In this document: piece after piece, positions 50,277 to 58,895 of the stretch
Layout: every line of letters begins with the position of its first letter
Numbering within the stretch: the stretch's first letter is position 1
Assembly (NCBI GenBank): GCA_016870195.1
Contig: VGCC01000006.1
Location: forward strand, 1 to 64,000
Origin: Actinomycetota bacterium
Lineage (GTDB): Bacteria; Actinomycetota; Actinomycetes; S36-B12
DNA: 64,000 nt
Direction: 5' to 3'
Program-made: the position numbers and the translations under genes
The notes under the pieces: model-generated
Told to the model about the DNA's origin: nothing
The model's input: the letters and a program-made list of their open reading frames with translations, nothing else
Databases searched by the model: none

Positions 50277-51739
50277 CAGCGGGAGTCAGCCTCCGGTAGG
50301 GCCCCGCTAGCCAGGTATGCATCGACGATCCGGTTCACGCATGCCGACCCCTCGCCGTACGCCGTATGCCCGTCTCCCTCGTAGGTGACCAAACGGCTCG
50401 TTGGCAACTGCGCATGCAGACTCTGCGCCCAGGCGTGGGGGGTTGCGGGGTCGTAGCGCGTGCCGACGATGAGGACTGTGGCCTCGGTCGTGCTCGTGAC
50501 CAGCCGTGGAGGGTCGGGGGCGTGACCGAACCAGGTAGTGCACGGTGCATTGCCCCAGGACATTGCGCGTGCCAGGTCCGGGATGACGGCATCGCGCGCC
50601 CAGCGCCGGGCTGCGTCGGCGAGACCGATCCTCCCCGGGGGTGCGGGGGAGTCCCAACAGCCGATCGCGTAGAAGGCGGAGTTGATGTTCGAACCGTAGG
50701 AGTTGGGCCCGACACGGTCGCTGGCCAGGGCGGAGAGTTCGAGGAGCCCGGTTCCGTCGCCCCGGCGCGCTGACTCGAGAGCATCCTCGAGCAATGGCCA
50801 CAGGTCCGTGCTGTACATGCTGAAGAACAGGGCCAAGATCGCCTCGGCCTGGACCAGGGGTGCGCCCCGGTCGGTGCGGAGCGGTGATCGATCGATCCGC
50901 GCGAGGAGCGTGTTGATGGTGGTGAGCACCTCGCGCGTCGAGGAACCGAGGCCACAGGTTCGCGCACGACTGCAGTTCCGGGCGAAGCGCGTGAGTGCCG
51001 TCTGGAAACCCGTGGATTGCCCGCGGGACAGTTGCATCGCGTCCAGGGATGGGTCGACGGCGCCATCGAGGACCATGCGGCCAACCCGGGAGGGGAACTT
51101 CTCGAGGTACGCGGCTCCCAGTGCCGTTCCGTAAGAGAACCCGAACCAGTTGAGCAGCTCCTGGTCGAGGACGGATCGCACGATGTCCATGTCCTGGACG
51201 GTGGTCTCCGAGCCGACATGGCGGGCGACCTCGGGTGAGAGGCGCAGGCAGCCCCGCCCGATCGCTGCAGCCCGTCGCATCAGGGTGCTGACCTCCGCGG
51301 CGGTATCGGGCGAGGAATCCGTACGCAGCCACCGGGTGGTTTCTGGTCCGGTCAGGCAGGTGACAGCCGTCGAGTCTTCGACTCCGCGAGGATCGAAGCC
51401 GACGATGTCGTAGACCGCTCGTACCTCCCGCGGCAGTTGCCCAGCGAGGTACGACACGAACTCGGTGGCCGAGGAGCCGGGTCCACCCGGGTTGACCAGG
51501 AGGGCCGGGCGCGAGCCGTCGGGTGCGGTCGGACCCACTGCGCGAAGAGCCAGGGTGATCCGGGCTCCGCCGGGGTCCGCGTAGTCCAGGGGCACGCTGA
51601 TCTCCGCGCACCAGTTCCCCTGGCCGCAGGCCCGCCACGGGGCCTGCTGGGTGCGGTAGGTGTCGAGCCCGTCCGCCCGGGCAGGGGCCGGGGTGAGCAC
51701 GGCGCCGAGAACCAGGCCCACCGCCACGAGCCAGCGCAT
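50273..51739 (-). CDS. Secreted alpha/beta-hydrolase peptidase (TAP-like)
   Basis: 488-residue tripeptidyl-aminopeptidase-type serine hydrolase. A signal peptide covers residues 1-22 (RWLVAVGLVLGAVLTPAPARA). VNPGGPGSSATEF is the oxyanion region, GFSYGTALGAAYLEKFP the nucleophile elbow, VGTRYDPATPHAWAQ carries the Asp, and YEGDGHTAYG the catalytic His. Actinobacterial SlpE/TAP-like enzymes share this layout. ATG 51739, with TACCCT 5 nt upstream on the minus strand, is used rather than the longer frame. It may release tripeptides from extracellular proteins. Confidence 0.85.
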   Translation of the reverse strand: MRWLVAVGLVLGAVLTPAPARADGLDTYRTQQAPWRACGQGNWCAEISVPLDYADPGGARITLALRAVGPTAPDGSRPALLVNPGGPGSSATEFVSYLAGQLPREVRAVYDIVGFDPRGVEDSTAVTCLTGPETTRWLRTDSSPDTAAEVSTLMRRAAAIGRGCLRLSPEVARHVGSETTVQDMDIVRSVLDQELLNWFGFSYGTALGAAYLEKFPSRVGRMVLDGAVDPSLDAMQLSRGQSTGFQTALTRFARNCSRARTCGLGSSTREVLTTINTLLARIDRSPLRTDRGAPLVQAEAILALFFSMYSTDLWPLLEDALESARRGDGTGLLELSALASDRVGPNSYGSNINSAFYAIGCWDSPAPPGRIGLADAARRWARDAVIPDLARAMSWGNAPCTTWFGHAPDPPRLVTSTTEATVLIVGTRYDPATPHAWAQSLHAQLPTSRLVTYEGDGHTAYGEGSACVNRIVDAYLASGALPEADSRC

Positions 51740-51831
51740 GCTCCAGGGTAGGACGACGGCGTGGCGGGCGCCCCCGTCAGGCTCGGTCATGGACAATGAA
51801 AGCGGTGGAGGCGGCGACCGCCCACACGCGA

Positions 51832-51866
51832 CGAGGCCCCTCGAAGTATGAGTTCGAGGGGCCTCG
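51832..51866 (-). terminator. Strong hairpin terminator
   Basis: CGAGGCCCCTCGAA (51832-51845) and TTCGAGGGGCCTCG (51853-51866) form a 14-bp perfect stem with a GTATGAG loop. It lies 93 bp upstream of the peptidase start and could end the candidate RNA on the minus strand. Confidence 0.75.
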
Positions 51867-52075
51867 CCATGAAGTCGGGCTCAGGTCTCCGGTCTCCCGG
51901 GCCTCCGCGGCTGTGCAGTCCGCGGTGCTCACTCCGGCGTTGCCGCCTTTGCTGACCGAGTCTTTCCGACTCCGCGTTACCTTCCACCTCGCCGACCCCG
52001 CCAGCACCCGGGGCCTTTCCGGTCGAACCGTTTGGCGTTGCTTCCGATCTCGCCCGCACCTTGCGGTGCGTAGGT
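51867..52075 (-). ncRNA. Candidate structured non-coding RNA
   Basis: Read on the minus strand the segment is a run of compact hairpins with purine loops: CGCACC-GCAA-GGTGCG (52055-52070), GAGTC-GGAAA-GACTC (51958-51972), GGCG-GCAA-CGCC (51936-51947), CCGCGG-N9-CCGCGG (51905-51925), and a tandem GGAGACC near 51880-51895. Loops of the GNRA/GGAAA type occur only in the minus-strand reading, so RNA on that strand is favoured. It would be about 210-240 nt, ending at the terminator. I do not recognise the family: it is not tmRNA, RNase P RNA or 6S RNA. Covariation in relatives would prove it. Confidence 0.45.
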
Positions 52076-52216
52076 AATTTCTAACAGTCGAAGTCAAGGC
52101 ACCACAAGTAGTTTTCCAAAGAATTTCAAGGAAATCCTGACCCATGGATAACGTCACGTCACACGCGTTTCGTTCCATCACTACAGTTCATCGACTCGCA
52201 CCGATTGGATGACCCC

Positions 52217-53437
52217 GTGAGCTTCGTCGTGACCGCGCGAATGCCCGACGGACGGGGTCGGGTGGGACTCCTGCGCACCCCGCACGGCGACATTGCGACC
52301 CCGGCGTTCATCCCGGTGGGAACGCGCGCAAGTGTGAAAGCGGTGCTTCCCGAATCGATGCGGGAACTGGGTGCGCAGGCGTTGCTTGCCAACGCCTATC
52401 ACCTCTATCTGCAGCCCGGTGCGGACATCGTCGATGCTGCGGGCGGCCTGGGTGCATTCATGAACTGGTCGGGACCGACGTTTACCGATAGCGGCGGTTT
52501 TCAAGTGCTGTCCCTCGGCGTCGGATTCAAGAAGATCCTCGCGATGGATGTCCAGGGACGTGAGCGTGACGACGTCGTGGCGCCTGGCAAGGATCGGCTC
52601 GCGCATGTTGACGACGACGGCGTGACGTTCAAGTCCCATCTCGACGGAACCGTGCACCGATTCACGTCGGAGATCTCCATGCGCGTGCAACATCAGCTCG
52701 GAGCGGACATCATTTTCGCGTTCGACGAGTGCACCACCCTGATGAACACGTACGAGTACCAGGTGCGGGCATTGGAACGCACCACCGCGTGGGCGCGCCG
52801 ATGCCTGGTGTCGCATAGCGAGTTGACTCGGGATAGCCCGGCGCGACCTCCGCAGGCGCTTTTCGCCGTAATCCAGGGTGCGCAGTACGAGGACCTACGT
52901 CGACGTTCTGCACGTGAGCTTTCGGGGATGTCCGTCGATGGGCGCGGCTTCGAGGGCTTCGGTATCGGAGGCGCGCTCGAGAAGCCGCGGTTAGGCGAGA
53001 TCGTGGGTTGGGTGACCGACGAATTGCCCGCGGACCGGCCGAGACACCTGCTCGGGATCGGCGACCCGGATGATCTATTCACCGGGATCGAGGCGGGAGC
53101 GGACACCTTCGACTGTGTCGCCCCATCGCGCGTAGCCCGCAACGCCGCCCTGCACGCACCGACGGGACGCTTCAACATCACGGGAGCGGATTACCGCCGG
53201 CAATTCGTGCCGATCGACGACGAGTGCGACTGCTACACCTGCACGCACTACACCCGCGCATACCTGCATCACGCGTTCAAGTCCAAGGAGATGATCGCCT
53301 TCACCTTGGCCACGATCCACAACGAGCGGTTCATCGTGGGACTGGTCGATCGGATCCGAGCCGCGATCGCCTCCGGGGATTACCCGGACTTCAAGCGGGA
53401 GTTCCTGGGCCGCTACTACGGCCGGGTCAGGCGCTGA
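52217..53437 (+). CDS. tgt: tRNA-guanine transglycosylase
   Basis: 406-residue TGT exchanging guanine 34 for queuine or preQ1 in His, Asn, Asp and Tyr tRNAs. FTDSGGFQVLSLG holds the catalytic Asp pair, NTYEYQVRALERT and GIGGALEKPRLGEIVGWV are family blocks, and DCVAPSRVARNAALHAPTGRFN is the tRNA-binding zone. The zinc site is CDCYTCTHYTRAYLHH. GTG 52217 begins VSFVVTARMP; TTG 52205 is an alternative. The opposite-strand neighbour is a queuine-precursor transporter, so the cell probably salvages the base rather than making it de novo. Confidence 0.92.
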   Translation: MSFVVTARMPDGRGRVGLLRTPHGDIATPAFIPVGTRASVKAVLPESMRELGAQALLANAYHLYLQPGADIVDAAGGLGAFMNWSGPTFTDSGGFQVLSLGVGFKKILAMDVQGRERDDVVAPGKDRLAHVDDDGVTFKSHLDGTVHRFTSEISMRVQHQLGADIIFAFDECTTLMNTYEYQVRALERTTAWARRCLVSHSELTRDSPARPPQALFAVIQGAQYEDLRRRSARELSGMSVDGRGFEGFGIGGALEKPRLGEIVGWVTDELPADRPRHLLGIGDPDDLFTGIEAGADTFDCVAPSRVARNAALHAPTGRFNITGADYRRQFVPIDDECDCYTCTHYTRAYLHHAFKSKEMIAFTLATIHNERFIVGLVDRIRAAIASGDYPDFKREFLGRYYGRVRR

Positions 53438-54143
53438 GCGCGTAGCTGGGCTCCCGCCGCTTCACCCATCCGATCACCGGGTAGGTCACCGGGAGCAAGA
53501 CCACCTCGAGGAGCGTCTTGTAGAGGTAGCCGTAGATGACGTAGTTGAGGAACTCCGGGCCGGTGATGACCCCGTAGAAGGCGATCGTGCAGAAGACGAC
53601 GGTGTCGGCGAGTTCGCCCACCGCCGTCGACCCGATGAGCCGAGCCCAGAGCGCCTTCTCCTGCGTGCGCTGCTTGATCTTGACGAGGACGTAGGCGTTG
53701 AGCATTTGGCCGACCAGGTAGCCGGCGATGCTTGCGATGACGATGCGGGGGACGAACCCGAGTACCGCTTCGAAGGCATCCTGATGTTCGTAGCCGTCCG
53801 CCGGCGGTGCGTATTGGACCGCGAGGAAGGTCAAGGCAGCGAGCACCAGCATGACGAAACCCAACAGAATCGCCCTGCGCGCCGCCTTGAAGCCGTAGAC
53901 CTCGGACAGGATGTCGCCGATGATGTAGGCGAGGGGGAAGAGGAAGGCCCCACCATCGGTGATGATCGGACTGATCGGGAATCCGCCGATGGAGACGTTT
54001 GGCCCAAACTCGATCAGTTTGGTCGCCCCGATGTTGGAGATAAGGAGCACAGCGACGAAGATCCCGACGATCATCGGGTAGATGCTTGACCCGGTCTTCG
54101 CGAAATGAACGGTCCCAACCTGACGATGGGTCATCTCGTTCAT
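53427..54143 (-). CDS. yhhQ: Queuosine precursor transporter (YhhQ/QPTR family)
   Basis: 238-residue membrane protein of the VUT family that imports queuine or preQ1/preQ0. ISNIGATKLIEFG near residue 35 and FPLAYIIGDILSEVYGFKAARRAILLGF are the family signatures; six hydrophobic spans are visible. Its end overlaps tgt by 11 bp convergently, pairing importer and enzyme. ATG 54143 lies just beyond the tRNA-Arg 3' end. Confidence 0.88.
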   Translation of the reverse strand: MNEMTHRQVGTVHFAKTGSSIYPMIVGIFVAVLLISNIGATKLIEFGPNVSIGGFPISPIITDGGAFLFPLAYIIGDILSEVYGFKAARRAILLGFVMLVLAALTFLAVQYAPPADGYEHQDAFEAVLGFVPRIVIASIAGYLVGQMLNAYVLVKIKQRTQEKALWARLIGSTAVGELADTVVFCTIAFYGVITGPEFLNYVIYGYLYKTLLEVVLLPVTYPVIGWVKRREPSYALSA

Positions 54144-54147
54144 GGTG

Positions 54148-54220
54148 CGCCCCCGGCAGGATTCGAACCTGCGACCTTCGGTACCGGAAACCGGCGCTCT
54201 ATCCCCTGAGCTACGGGGGC
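54148..54220 (-). tRNA. tRNA-Arg (CCG)
   Basis: 73-nt tRNA without encoded CCA. Acceptor GCCCCCG/CGGGGGC, D-arm GCTC-AGGGGATA-GAGC, anticodon stem CCGGT/ACCGA (first pair mismatched) with loop TTCCGGT, T-arm GCAGG-TTCGAAT-CCTGC. The anticodon CCG reads CGG codons. Confidence 0.92.
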
Positions 54221-54263
54221 TGGGGGAGCGTCAGGTTATCAGCGGGTCCGCAATGATTGTCTC

Positions 54264-55142
54264 GTGCGGACACTCGATATCCCGAGCATCGTGGCGCGTG
54301 GAAGGGTGATTGCGGATCTCCACGCCCAGTCCAACGGATCGCTCGTGGCTGCGGGTCTGGCCTTCTACACGTTCTTCGCGCTCGCGCCTGCCGCCGTGGC
54401 GATCGGTGCCGTCGCGGGAGTCTTCCTGTCCCCGGAGGAGCTGTCCCGGGCATGGCAGGACCTGCTATCCCGGAGCCCCGACTCGCTGAGCGCATTGCAG
54501 CCGGCGGTGAACGCGCTGACGCAGGTCGCGATGACAGCCTCGGGAGGCGTGGCCCTCGTCACGGGTGTGTCAGCACTCGGCGTAGCCATCTACGCGGCGT
54601 CGAAGAGTGTGTACGGGTTGCGTCTCGCGATGACCACGTCACTCTCGGGTGGCGTGCCGCGCGCGGGACTCGCGTTGCGGATCATCTCGGCCGTGGTAGC
54701 CCTGGTGGTCTTGATCGCCGTGGTTGTCGGTCTGGGTCTGGTCACATTGTTGCCGAGTTTCCTCAAGGCCCTCGGCCTCGATACGCCGGCGGGCACGCAG
54801 GTCGGCATCGTGAACTGGCTGCTGGTTGCCCTCGTCACGTGGGGACTGGTCTTCCTCACCTTCCGGAAGGCGCCCGTCGGGGGGAGCAACGTGCGCGGGA
54901 CGTCTCCGGGGGTGCTCGTCTCGGTGCTATGGATCCTCGGATCGATCGCGGCCTTCGGGCTCTACAGCGCATGGTCATCCGCGGTGGGTGCGGCGCTCCT
55001 GGTGTATGGGGCGCCGATCGCACTGCTCCTGTGGCTCTACCTCGTCGCACTCGGCCTTGTCATCGGCGCAGCGGTGGAATCCGCCCTACGAGGAGAACCA
55101 GCGCGGGGGTCCGGCGACCAGCGCGGTGACGAACGCGCCTAG
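54264..55142 (+). CDS. YihY/BrkB-family membrane protein
   Basis: 292-residue integral membrane protein with six hydrophobic spans. SLVAAGLAFYTFFALAPAAVAIGAVAGVF (residues 26-53) is the YihY signature, and LVSVLWILGSIAAFGLYSAWSSAVGAALLVYGAPIALLLWLYL the terminal block. The family was once called RNase BN but has no ribonuclease activity. Function unknown, possibly a transporter. GTG 54264 is the start; a weak AATGAT lies 6 nt upstream. The last 57 bp overlap the convergent gene at 55086. Confidence 0.8.
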   Translation: MRTLDIPSIVARGRVIADLHAQSNGSLVAAGLAFYTFFALAPAAVAIGAVAGVFLSPEELSRAWQDLLSRSPDSLSALQPAVNALTQVAMTASGGVALVTGVSALGVAIYAASKSVYGLRLAMTTSLSGGVPRAGLALRIISAVVALVVLIAVVVGLGLVTLLPSFLKALGLDTPAGTQVGIVNWLLVALVTWGLVFLTFRKAPVGGSNVRGTSPGVLVSVLWILGSIAAFGLYSAWSSAVGAALLVYGAPIALLLWLYLVALGLVIGAAVESALRGEPARGSGDQRGDERA

Positions 55143-55319
55143 CGCGGCACCGAACCCCATGGACACGCTTCCCAGGAACGGCAGGATCAAGCCCGCCACC
55201 CACCCGCCACCCCCGACCACCACAGCGGCCGCGACCGAGAAGGCGATGCGGCCGGACCGCTGACTCGGGACTCGAGCGGGTTCGCGCGACGAGCCGAGCA
55301 ATCTCTCGATGTCATCCAT
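55086..55319 (-). CDS. Small two-span membrane protein
   Basis: 77-residue protein beginning MDDIERLLGSSREPA, with two hydrophobic spans (IAFSVAAAVVVGGGGWVAGLILPFL and FGAALGAFVTALVAGPP). AGGAGAG precedes ATG 55319, which fixes the start. It overlaps the YihY-family gene by 57 bp on the opposite strand, the largest convergent overlap in the window. No family recognised. Confidence 0.6.
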   Translation of the reverse strand: MDDIERLLGSSREPARVPSQRSGRIAFSVAAAVVVGGGGWVAGLILPFLGSVSMGFGAALGAFVTALVAGPPRWFSS

Positions 55320-55368
55320 CTCTCCTGACCTCCTGCTCTCCAGTGTGGCGGGTCTGCGCCCGAAACGA

Positions 55369-55402
55369 CACCGGCCCCCTTCCGTGGGGAAGGGGGCCGG
55401 TG
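55369..55402 (-). terminator. Terminator after the cold-shock gene
   Basis: CACCGGCCCCCTTCC (55369-55383) and GGAAGGGGGCCGGTG (55388-55402) make a 15-bp perfect stem with a GTGG loop, the longest terminator in the window, 18 nt beyond the csp stop. Confidence 0.82.
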
Positions 55403-55420
55403 CAAGCCTGATGGTGGAAC

Positions 55421-55624
55421 TCAGGCGATACGGACCTTGTCCGCCTGAGGTCCCTTCGGACCCTGGGTGATCTCGAACTCGACCAGCTGGTTCTCCTCGA
55501 GCGAGCGATAGCCATCGGCCTCGATCGCGGAGTAGTGGACGAATACGTCGGGACCACCGTCGGCCTGGGCGATGAAGCCGTAGCCCTTTTCGGCGTTGAA
55601 CCACTTGACGGTTCCTTGAGCCAT
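55421..55624 (-). CDS. cspA: Cold-shock protein, CspA family
   Basis: 67-residue nucleic acid-binding protein with the RNP1 motif KGYGFI and RNP2 DVFVHYSAI. It binds single-stranded RNA or DNA and acts as an RNA chaperone. AAGGAGA 8 nt upstream sets the start ATG 55624. About 200 bp to argS upstream may hold its long leader, as in many csp genes. Length and sequence are standard for actinobacteria. Confidence 0.95.
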   Translation of the reverse strand: MAQGTVKWFNAEKGYGFIAQADGGPDVFVHYSAIEADGYRSLEENQLVEFEITQGPKGPQADKVRIA

Positions 55625-55828
55625 GATGCGCGTTCTCCTTGCAGTAGGTGGCGCCGGACACCTCGCCCGACACCGGCAGATCCGCAAACCTTCGCTCGGG
55701 ATCTGATGCTGCTCAGAGACTCGTGCCCCGGAGGTCACGCCCAACGGTCGTGCTCATGGTTCTGCCTGCCAGCAGCATAACCACATCCGGGGAGACTTCG
55801 TACTGCGACCGGTGGATACCCTCGCGCG

Positions 55829-57487
55829 GTGACCATCGACGAACTTCGCGCCCTCGTCGAGGAGCAGGTCCGTGCGTGGGCGGCCGACGCAGGGGCGGAG
55901 ATCCCGGGTGATTGGTCGGCGGAGGTCGAGCGACCGAAGTCCCGGGACCACGGGGACTATGCGACCAATGCGGCCCTCATCCTGGCGCGGATGTCGGGTG
56001 TCGCACCCCGCGAGATCGCCCAGGCGCTCGCTACCCGGCTCGCGCAGGCGTCGGGCATTGCCTCCGCGGATGTGGCGGGCCCGGGATTCGTCAACATCCG
56101 ACTGGAATCGGCGGCCCAGGGGGAGATCGCGCGGTCGGCGGTGACCGCCGGACCTGACTTCGGACGTGGGAGCGCATTGAGGGGGAGGAGGGTGAACGTC
56201 GAGTTCATCTCGGCGAACCCGACCGGTCCCCTCCACCTCGGGCACACCCGCTGGGCGGCCGTCGGCGACGCACTCGCGCGGGTGCTCGCGGCGGCAGGTG
56301 CCGAGGTGACAACCGAGTTCTACATCAACGACCGTGGTGTGCAGATGGATCGTTTCGGGGCCTCCGTCATGGCTGCGGCGCATGGCCAGCCAGTTCCCGA
56401 CGACGGATACCACGGGGGTTACATCGCCGACCTCGCCGCACGCCTCGTCCAGGCGCAGCCGTGGGTCATGGAACTTCCCGAGCAGGAACAGTTCATCGCG
56501 TTCCGCGAGGCTGCCTATGCCGAGCAACTCGCGCAGCAGCAGGCGGTGCTGCAGATCTTCCGCACGAATTTCGACGTGTGGTATTCCGAACGCAGCTTGC
56601 ATGAATCGGGCGCGGTAGCGAAGGGCATCGACGTACTCAAGGCGGGGGGGCACACCTACGACGAGGACGGTGCACTGTGGCTGCGCACCACTGACTTCGG
56701 CGATGACAAGGACCGGGTTCTCCTCAAGGCCGATGGTGAGTACACCTACTTCGCCTCCGACACCGCCTACTACGTCGACAAGCGGGCCCGGGGATTCGAC
56801 CTGGCCATCTATCTCCTCGGTGCCGACCACCACGGCTACGTCAACCGACTGCGTGCCGTGGCTGCGTGCGCAGGCGACGACATGGACACCCACGTGGAGG
56901 TGCTCATCGGCCAGTTGGTGAAGATCACTCGAGGAGGCGAGGAGGTGCGCCTCTCCAAGCGTGCCGGCACGATCGTCACCCTCGAGGACCTTGTCGAAGA
57001 GGTCGGTGTCGATGCCGCCCGCTACACCCTGACTCGTTACCCCGTGGACTCACCACTGACAATGGATCTCGACGTCATCACCGCTCAAACGAATGACAAT
57101 CCGGTCTTCTACGTCCAGTACGCGCATGCGCGTATCGCGTCCGTCCTCCGTAATGCGCAGGAGCTGGGGATCGACTGGCGCAATGCACATTTCGATCCGG
57201 GTCTCCTCGCACATGAGAAGGAGAACGACCTGCTCGGACTGATCGCGGAGTTCCCGGGGATCGTCGCCAGCGCAGCCGAGTTGCGAGAACCCCACCGCAT
57301 CGCGCGCTACCTGGAGACGCTCGCGACGAGCTACCACCGGTTCTATGACGCATGCCGGGTGCTACCGCGCTCCGACGAGAACCTCGAGCCGATCCACATC
57401 GCGCGACTGTGGCTGTGTGCTGCCGCCCTTCAGACTTTCGCGAACGGCCTCGGCATGCTCGGTGTGAGTGCACCGGAGCGTATGTAG
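55829..57487 (+). CDS. argS: Arginyl-tRNA synthetase
   Basis: 552-residue class I aminoacyl-tRNA synthetase. The HIGH motif is HLGH at residues 136-139 in NPTGPLHLGHTR, the KMSK-like motif is RLSKRAGTIV, and DYATNAALILAR near residue 44 marks the N-terminal Add1 domain. GTG 55829 lies 6 nt after TACCCT (leaderless). It heads the argS-lysA-hom-thrC-thrB-rho block; the lysA -10 follows argS by 7 nt, so lysA also has its own promoter. Confidence 0.95.
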   Translation: MTIDELRALVEEQVRAWAADAGAEIPGDWSAEVERPKSRDHGDYATNAALILARMSGVAPREIAQALATRLAQASGIASADVAGPGFVNIRLESAAQGEIARSAVTAGPDFGRGSALRGRRVNVEFISANPTGPLHLGHTRWAAVGDALARVLAAAGAEVTTEFYINDRGVQMDRFGASVMAAAHGQPVPDDGYHGGYIADLAARLVQAQPWVMELPEQEQFIAFREAAYAEQLAQQQAVLQIFRTNFDVWYSERSLHESGAVAKGIDVLKAGGHTYDEDGALWLRTTDFGDDKDRVLLKADGEYTYFASDTAYYVDKRARGFDLAIYLLGADHHGYVNRLRAVAACAGDDMDTHVEVLIGQLVKITRGGEEVRLSKRAGTIVTLEDLVEEVGVDAARYTLTRYPVDSPLTMDLDVITAQTNDNPVFYVQYAHARIASVLRNAQELGIDWRNAHFDPGLLAHEKENDLLGLIAEFPGIVASAAELREPHRIARYLETLATSYHRFYDACRVLPRSDENLEPIHIARLWLCAAALQTFANGLGMLGVSAPERM

Positions 57488-57506
57488 GCGCCACTAGCCT
57501 GAGCCC

Positions 57507-58838
57507 GTGTCTGCGGCGGAACTCGGCCCGATGTGGCCCCAGGGTGCGCGTCGCAATGCCGACGGGAGTCTCGTTATTGGCGGCGTGGACGTGCGTGATG
57601 CCGTCGCCGAATACCAGAGCCCGGTATTCCTGATTGACGAGACCGACGTGCGGACGCGAGCCCGGGAATTCCGCGGTGCCTACACCGCGGCGGGGGCCAG
57701 CCGGGTCTACTACGCCGCCAAGGCCTTCCTGGCCACGACGATCGCCCGCTGGGTGCATGACGAGGGTTTGGGTATCGACGTCGCCAGTGGAGGGGAACTC
57801 GCCGTCGTCCAGCGAGCAGGCATTCCCGGCGAGGCGATCGTGATGCATGGCAACAACAAGTCGATGGAGGAGATCGAGCAGGCCATCCGCTACGGCGTGG
57901 GTCGCATCGTGGTCGACTCCTTTGAGGAGATCGCTCGAATCGCGGATGCTGCTGCACGCGCCAACATCGTGCAACCTGTGCTGGTGCGCGTCACCGTAGG
58001 CGTCGAGGCGCACACGCACGAATACATCGCCACGGCGCACGAGGATCAGAAGTTTGGCCTATCCGCCACGCATGACGTCGATGAAGCTGTCCGGCGGATC
58101 AGCGCTCTTCCGTCTCTCACTCTCGTCGGTCTGCACTCGCACATCGGTTCCCAGATTTTCGACGCATCCGGGTTCGAAGTTGCAGCAGCACGCATCGTCG
58201 CGGTGGCCCAGCGCCTATGGGATCAGCAGGGCATCGAAATTGAGGAACTCAACCTGGGCGGTGGGATGGGTATTGCGTACCTCGATGAGGACGACCCCCT
58301 TGATGTCGCGGACATGGCACGGGAGATCGGAGCGATCGTCGAGGCCCAATGTCAGCAGGCGGGAATCCCGCGCCCAGCACTTGCATTCGAACCCGGGCGC
58401 GCCATCATCGGTCCCGCAGGAGTCACGGTCTACGAGGTCGGGACCGTCAAACCCGTACGCCTCGAGGGAGACGAGACGCGCTGGTACGTGTCGGTCGACG
58501 GGGGGATGAGCGACAACATCAGGACCGCCCTCTACGACGCGGAGTACACCGTCACGCTGGCCTCTCGAATATCCGAGGCCCCCGATATCCCCTGCCGGGT
58601 GGTGGGCAAGCACTGCGAATCCGGCGACATCGTGGTCCGCGATGCGATGCTGCCGGCGGATCTCGCCCCCGGAGACCTCCTCGCGGTCGCCGCAACCGGC
58701 GCCTATTGCCGGGCGATGGCGTCCAACTACAACTACCTCCCTCGCCCCGCGGTGGTGGCGGTATCCGACGGGCGTATGCAGGTCGTGCTGCGGCGCGAGA
58801 CCCTTGACGATCTGATGCGTCTGGACCCGGGTGCGTGA
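57507..58838 (+). CDS. lysA: Diaminopimelate decarboxylase
   Basis: 443-residue fold-type III PLP enzyme making L-lysine from meso-diaminopimelate. The PLP Lys is Lys72 in VYYAAKAFL, and the glycine-rich PLP-phosphate motif is NLGGGMGIAY. GKHCESGDIV is the active-site Cys block from the partner subunit, and YVSVDGGMSDNIR is the family end motif. TAGCCT (57495-57500) lies 6 nt before GTG 57507. Confidence 0.95.
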   Translation: MSAAELGPMWPQGARRNADGSLVIGGVDVRDAVAEYQSPVFLIDETDVRTRAREFRGAYTAAGASRVYYAAKAFLATTIARWVHDEGLGIDVASGGELAVVQRAGIPGEAIVMHGNNKSMEEIEQAIRYGVGRIVVDSFEEIARIADAAARANIVQPVLVRVTVGVEAHTHEYIATAHEDQKFGLSATHDVDEAVRRISALPSLTLVGLHSHIGSQIFDASGFEVAAARIVAVAQRLWDQQGIEIEELNLGGGMGIAYLDEDDPLDVADMAREIGAIVEAQCQQAGIPRPALAFEPGRAIIGPAGVTVYEVGTVKPVRLEGDETRWYVSVDGGMSDNIRTALYDAEYTVTLASRISEAPDIPCRVVGKHCESGDIVVRDAMLPADLAPGDLLAVAATGAYCRAMASNYNYLPRPAVVAVSDGRMQVVLRRETLDDLMRLDPGA

Positions 58839-58895
58839 CGGAGACGGGCCTCGAACCTGAGAGGCTATGCCCGATTCGGGTGAGGAGTGGCCACC

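Larger units (their letters stand above)
51740..52216. other. 477-bp intergenic region with candidate RNA gene
   Basis: Between the peptidase and tgt. It contains a 14-bp-stem terminator (51832-51866), a run of GNRA-closed hairpins best read on the minus strand (51867-52075), and an AT-rich stretch (52073-52140) that may contain a minus-strand promoter (TTGACT at 52092-52097, minus). A minus-strand open frame crosses the region, but its protein would be basic and low in complexity, and I do not trust it. Confidence 0.5.

Noticed and set aside
51867..52075. A cobalamin riboswitch or a T-box.
   Set aside because: GGAGACCTGAGCC looks like the 3' cobalamin element and GGTAACGCGG like the T-box core, but the other conserved parts are missing and a terminator separates it from the next gene.
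51777..52181. A minus-strand protein of about 130 residues in the same place.
   Set aside because: Its composition is basic and repetitive, it runs through hairpins and the terminator, and no domain is seen.
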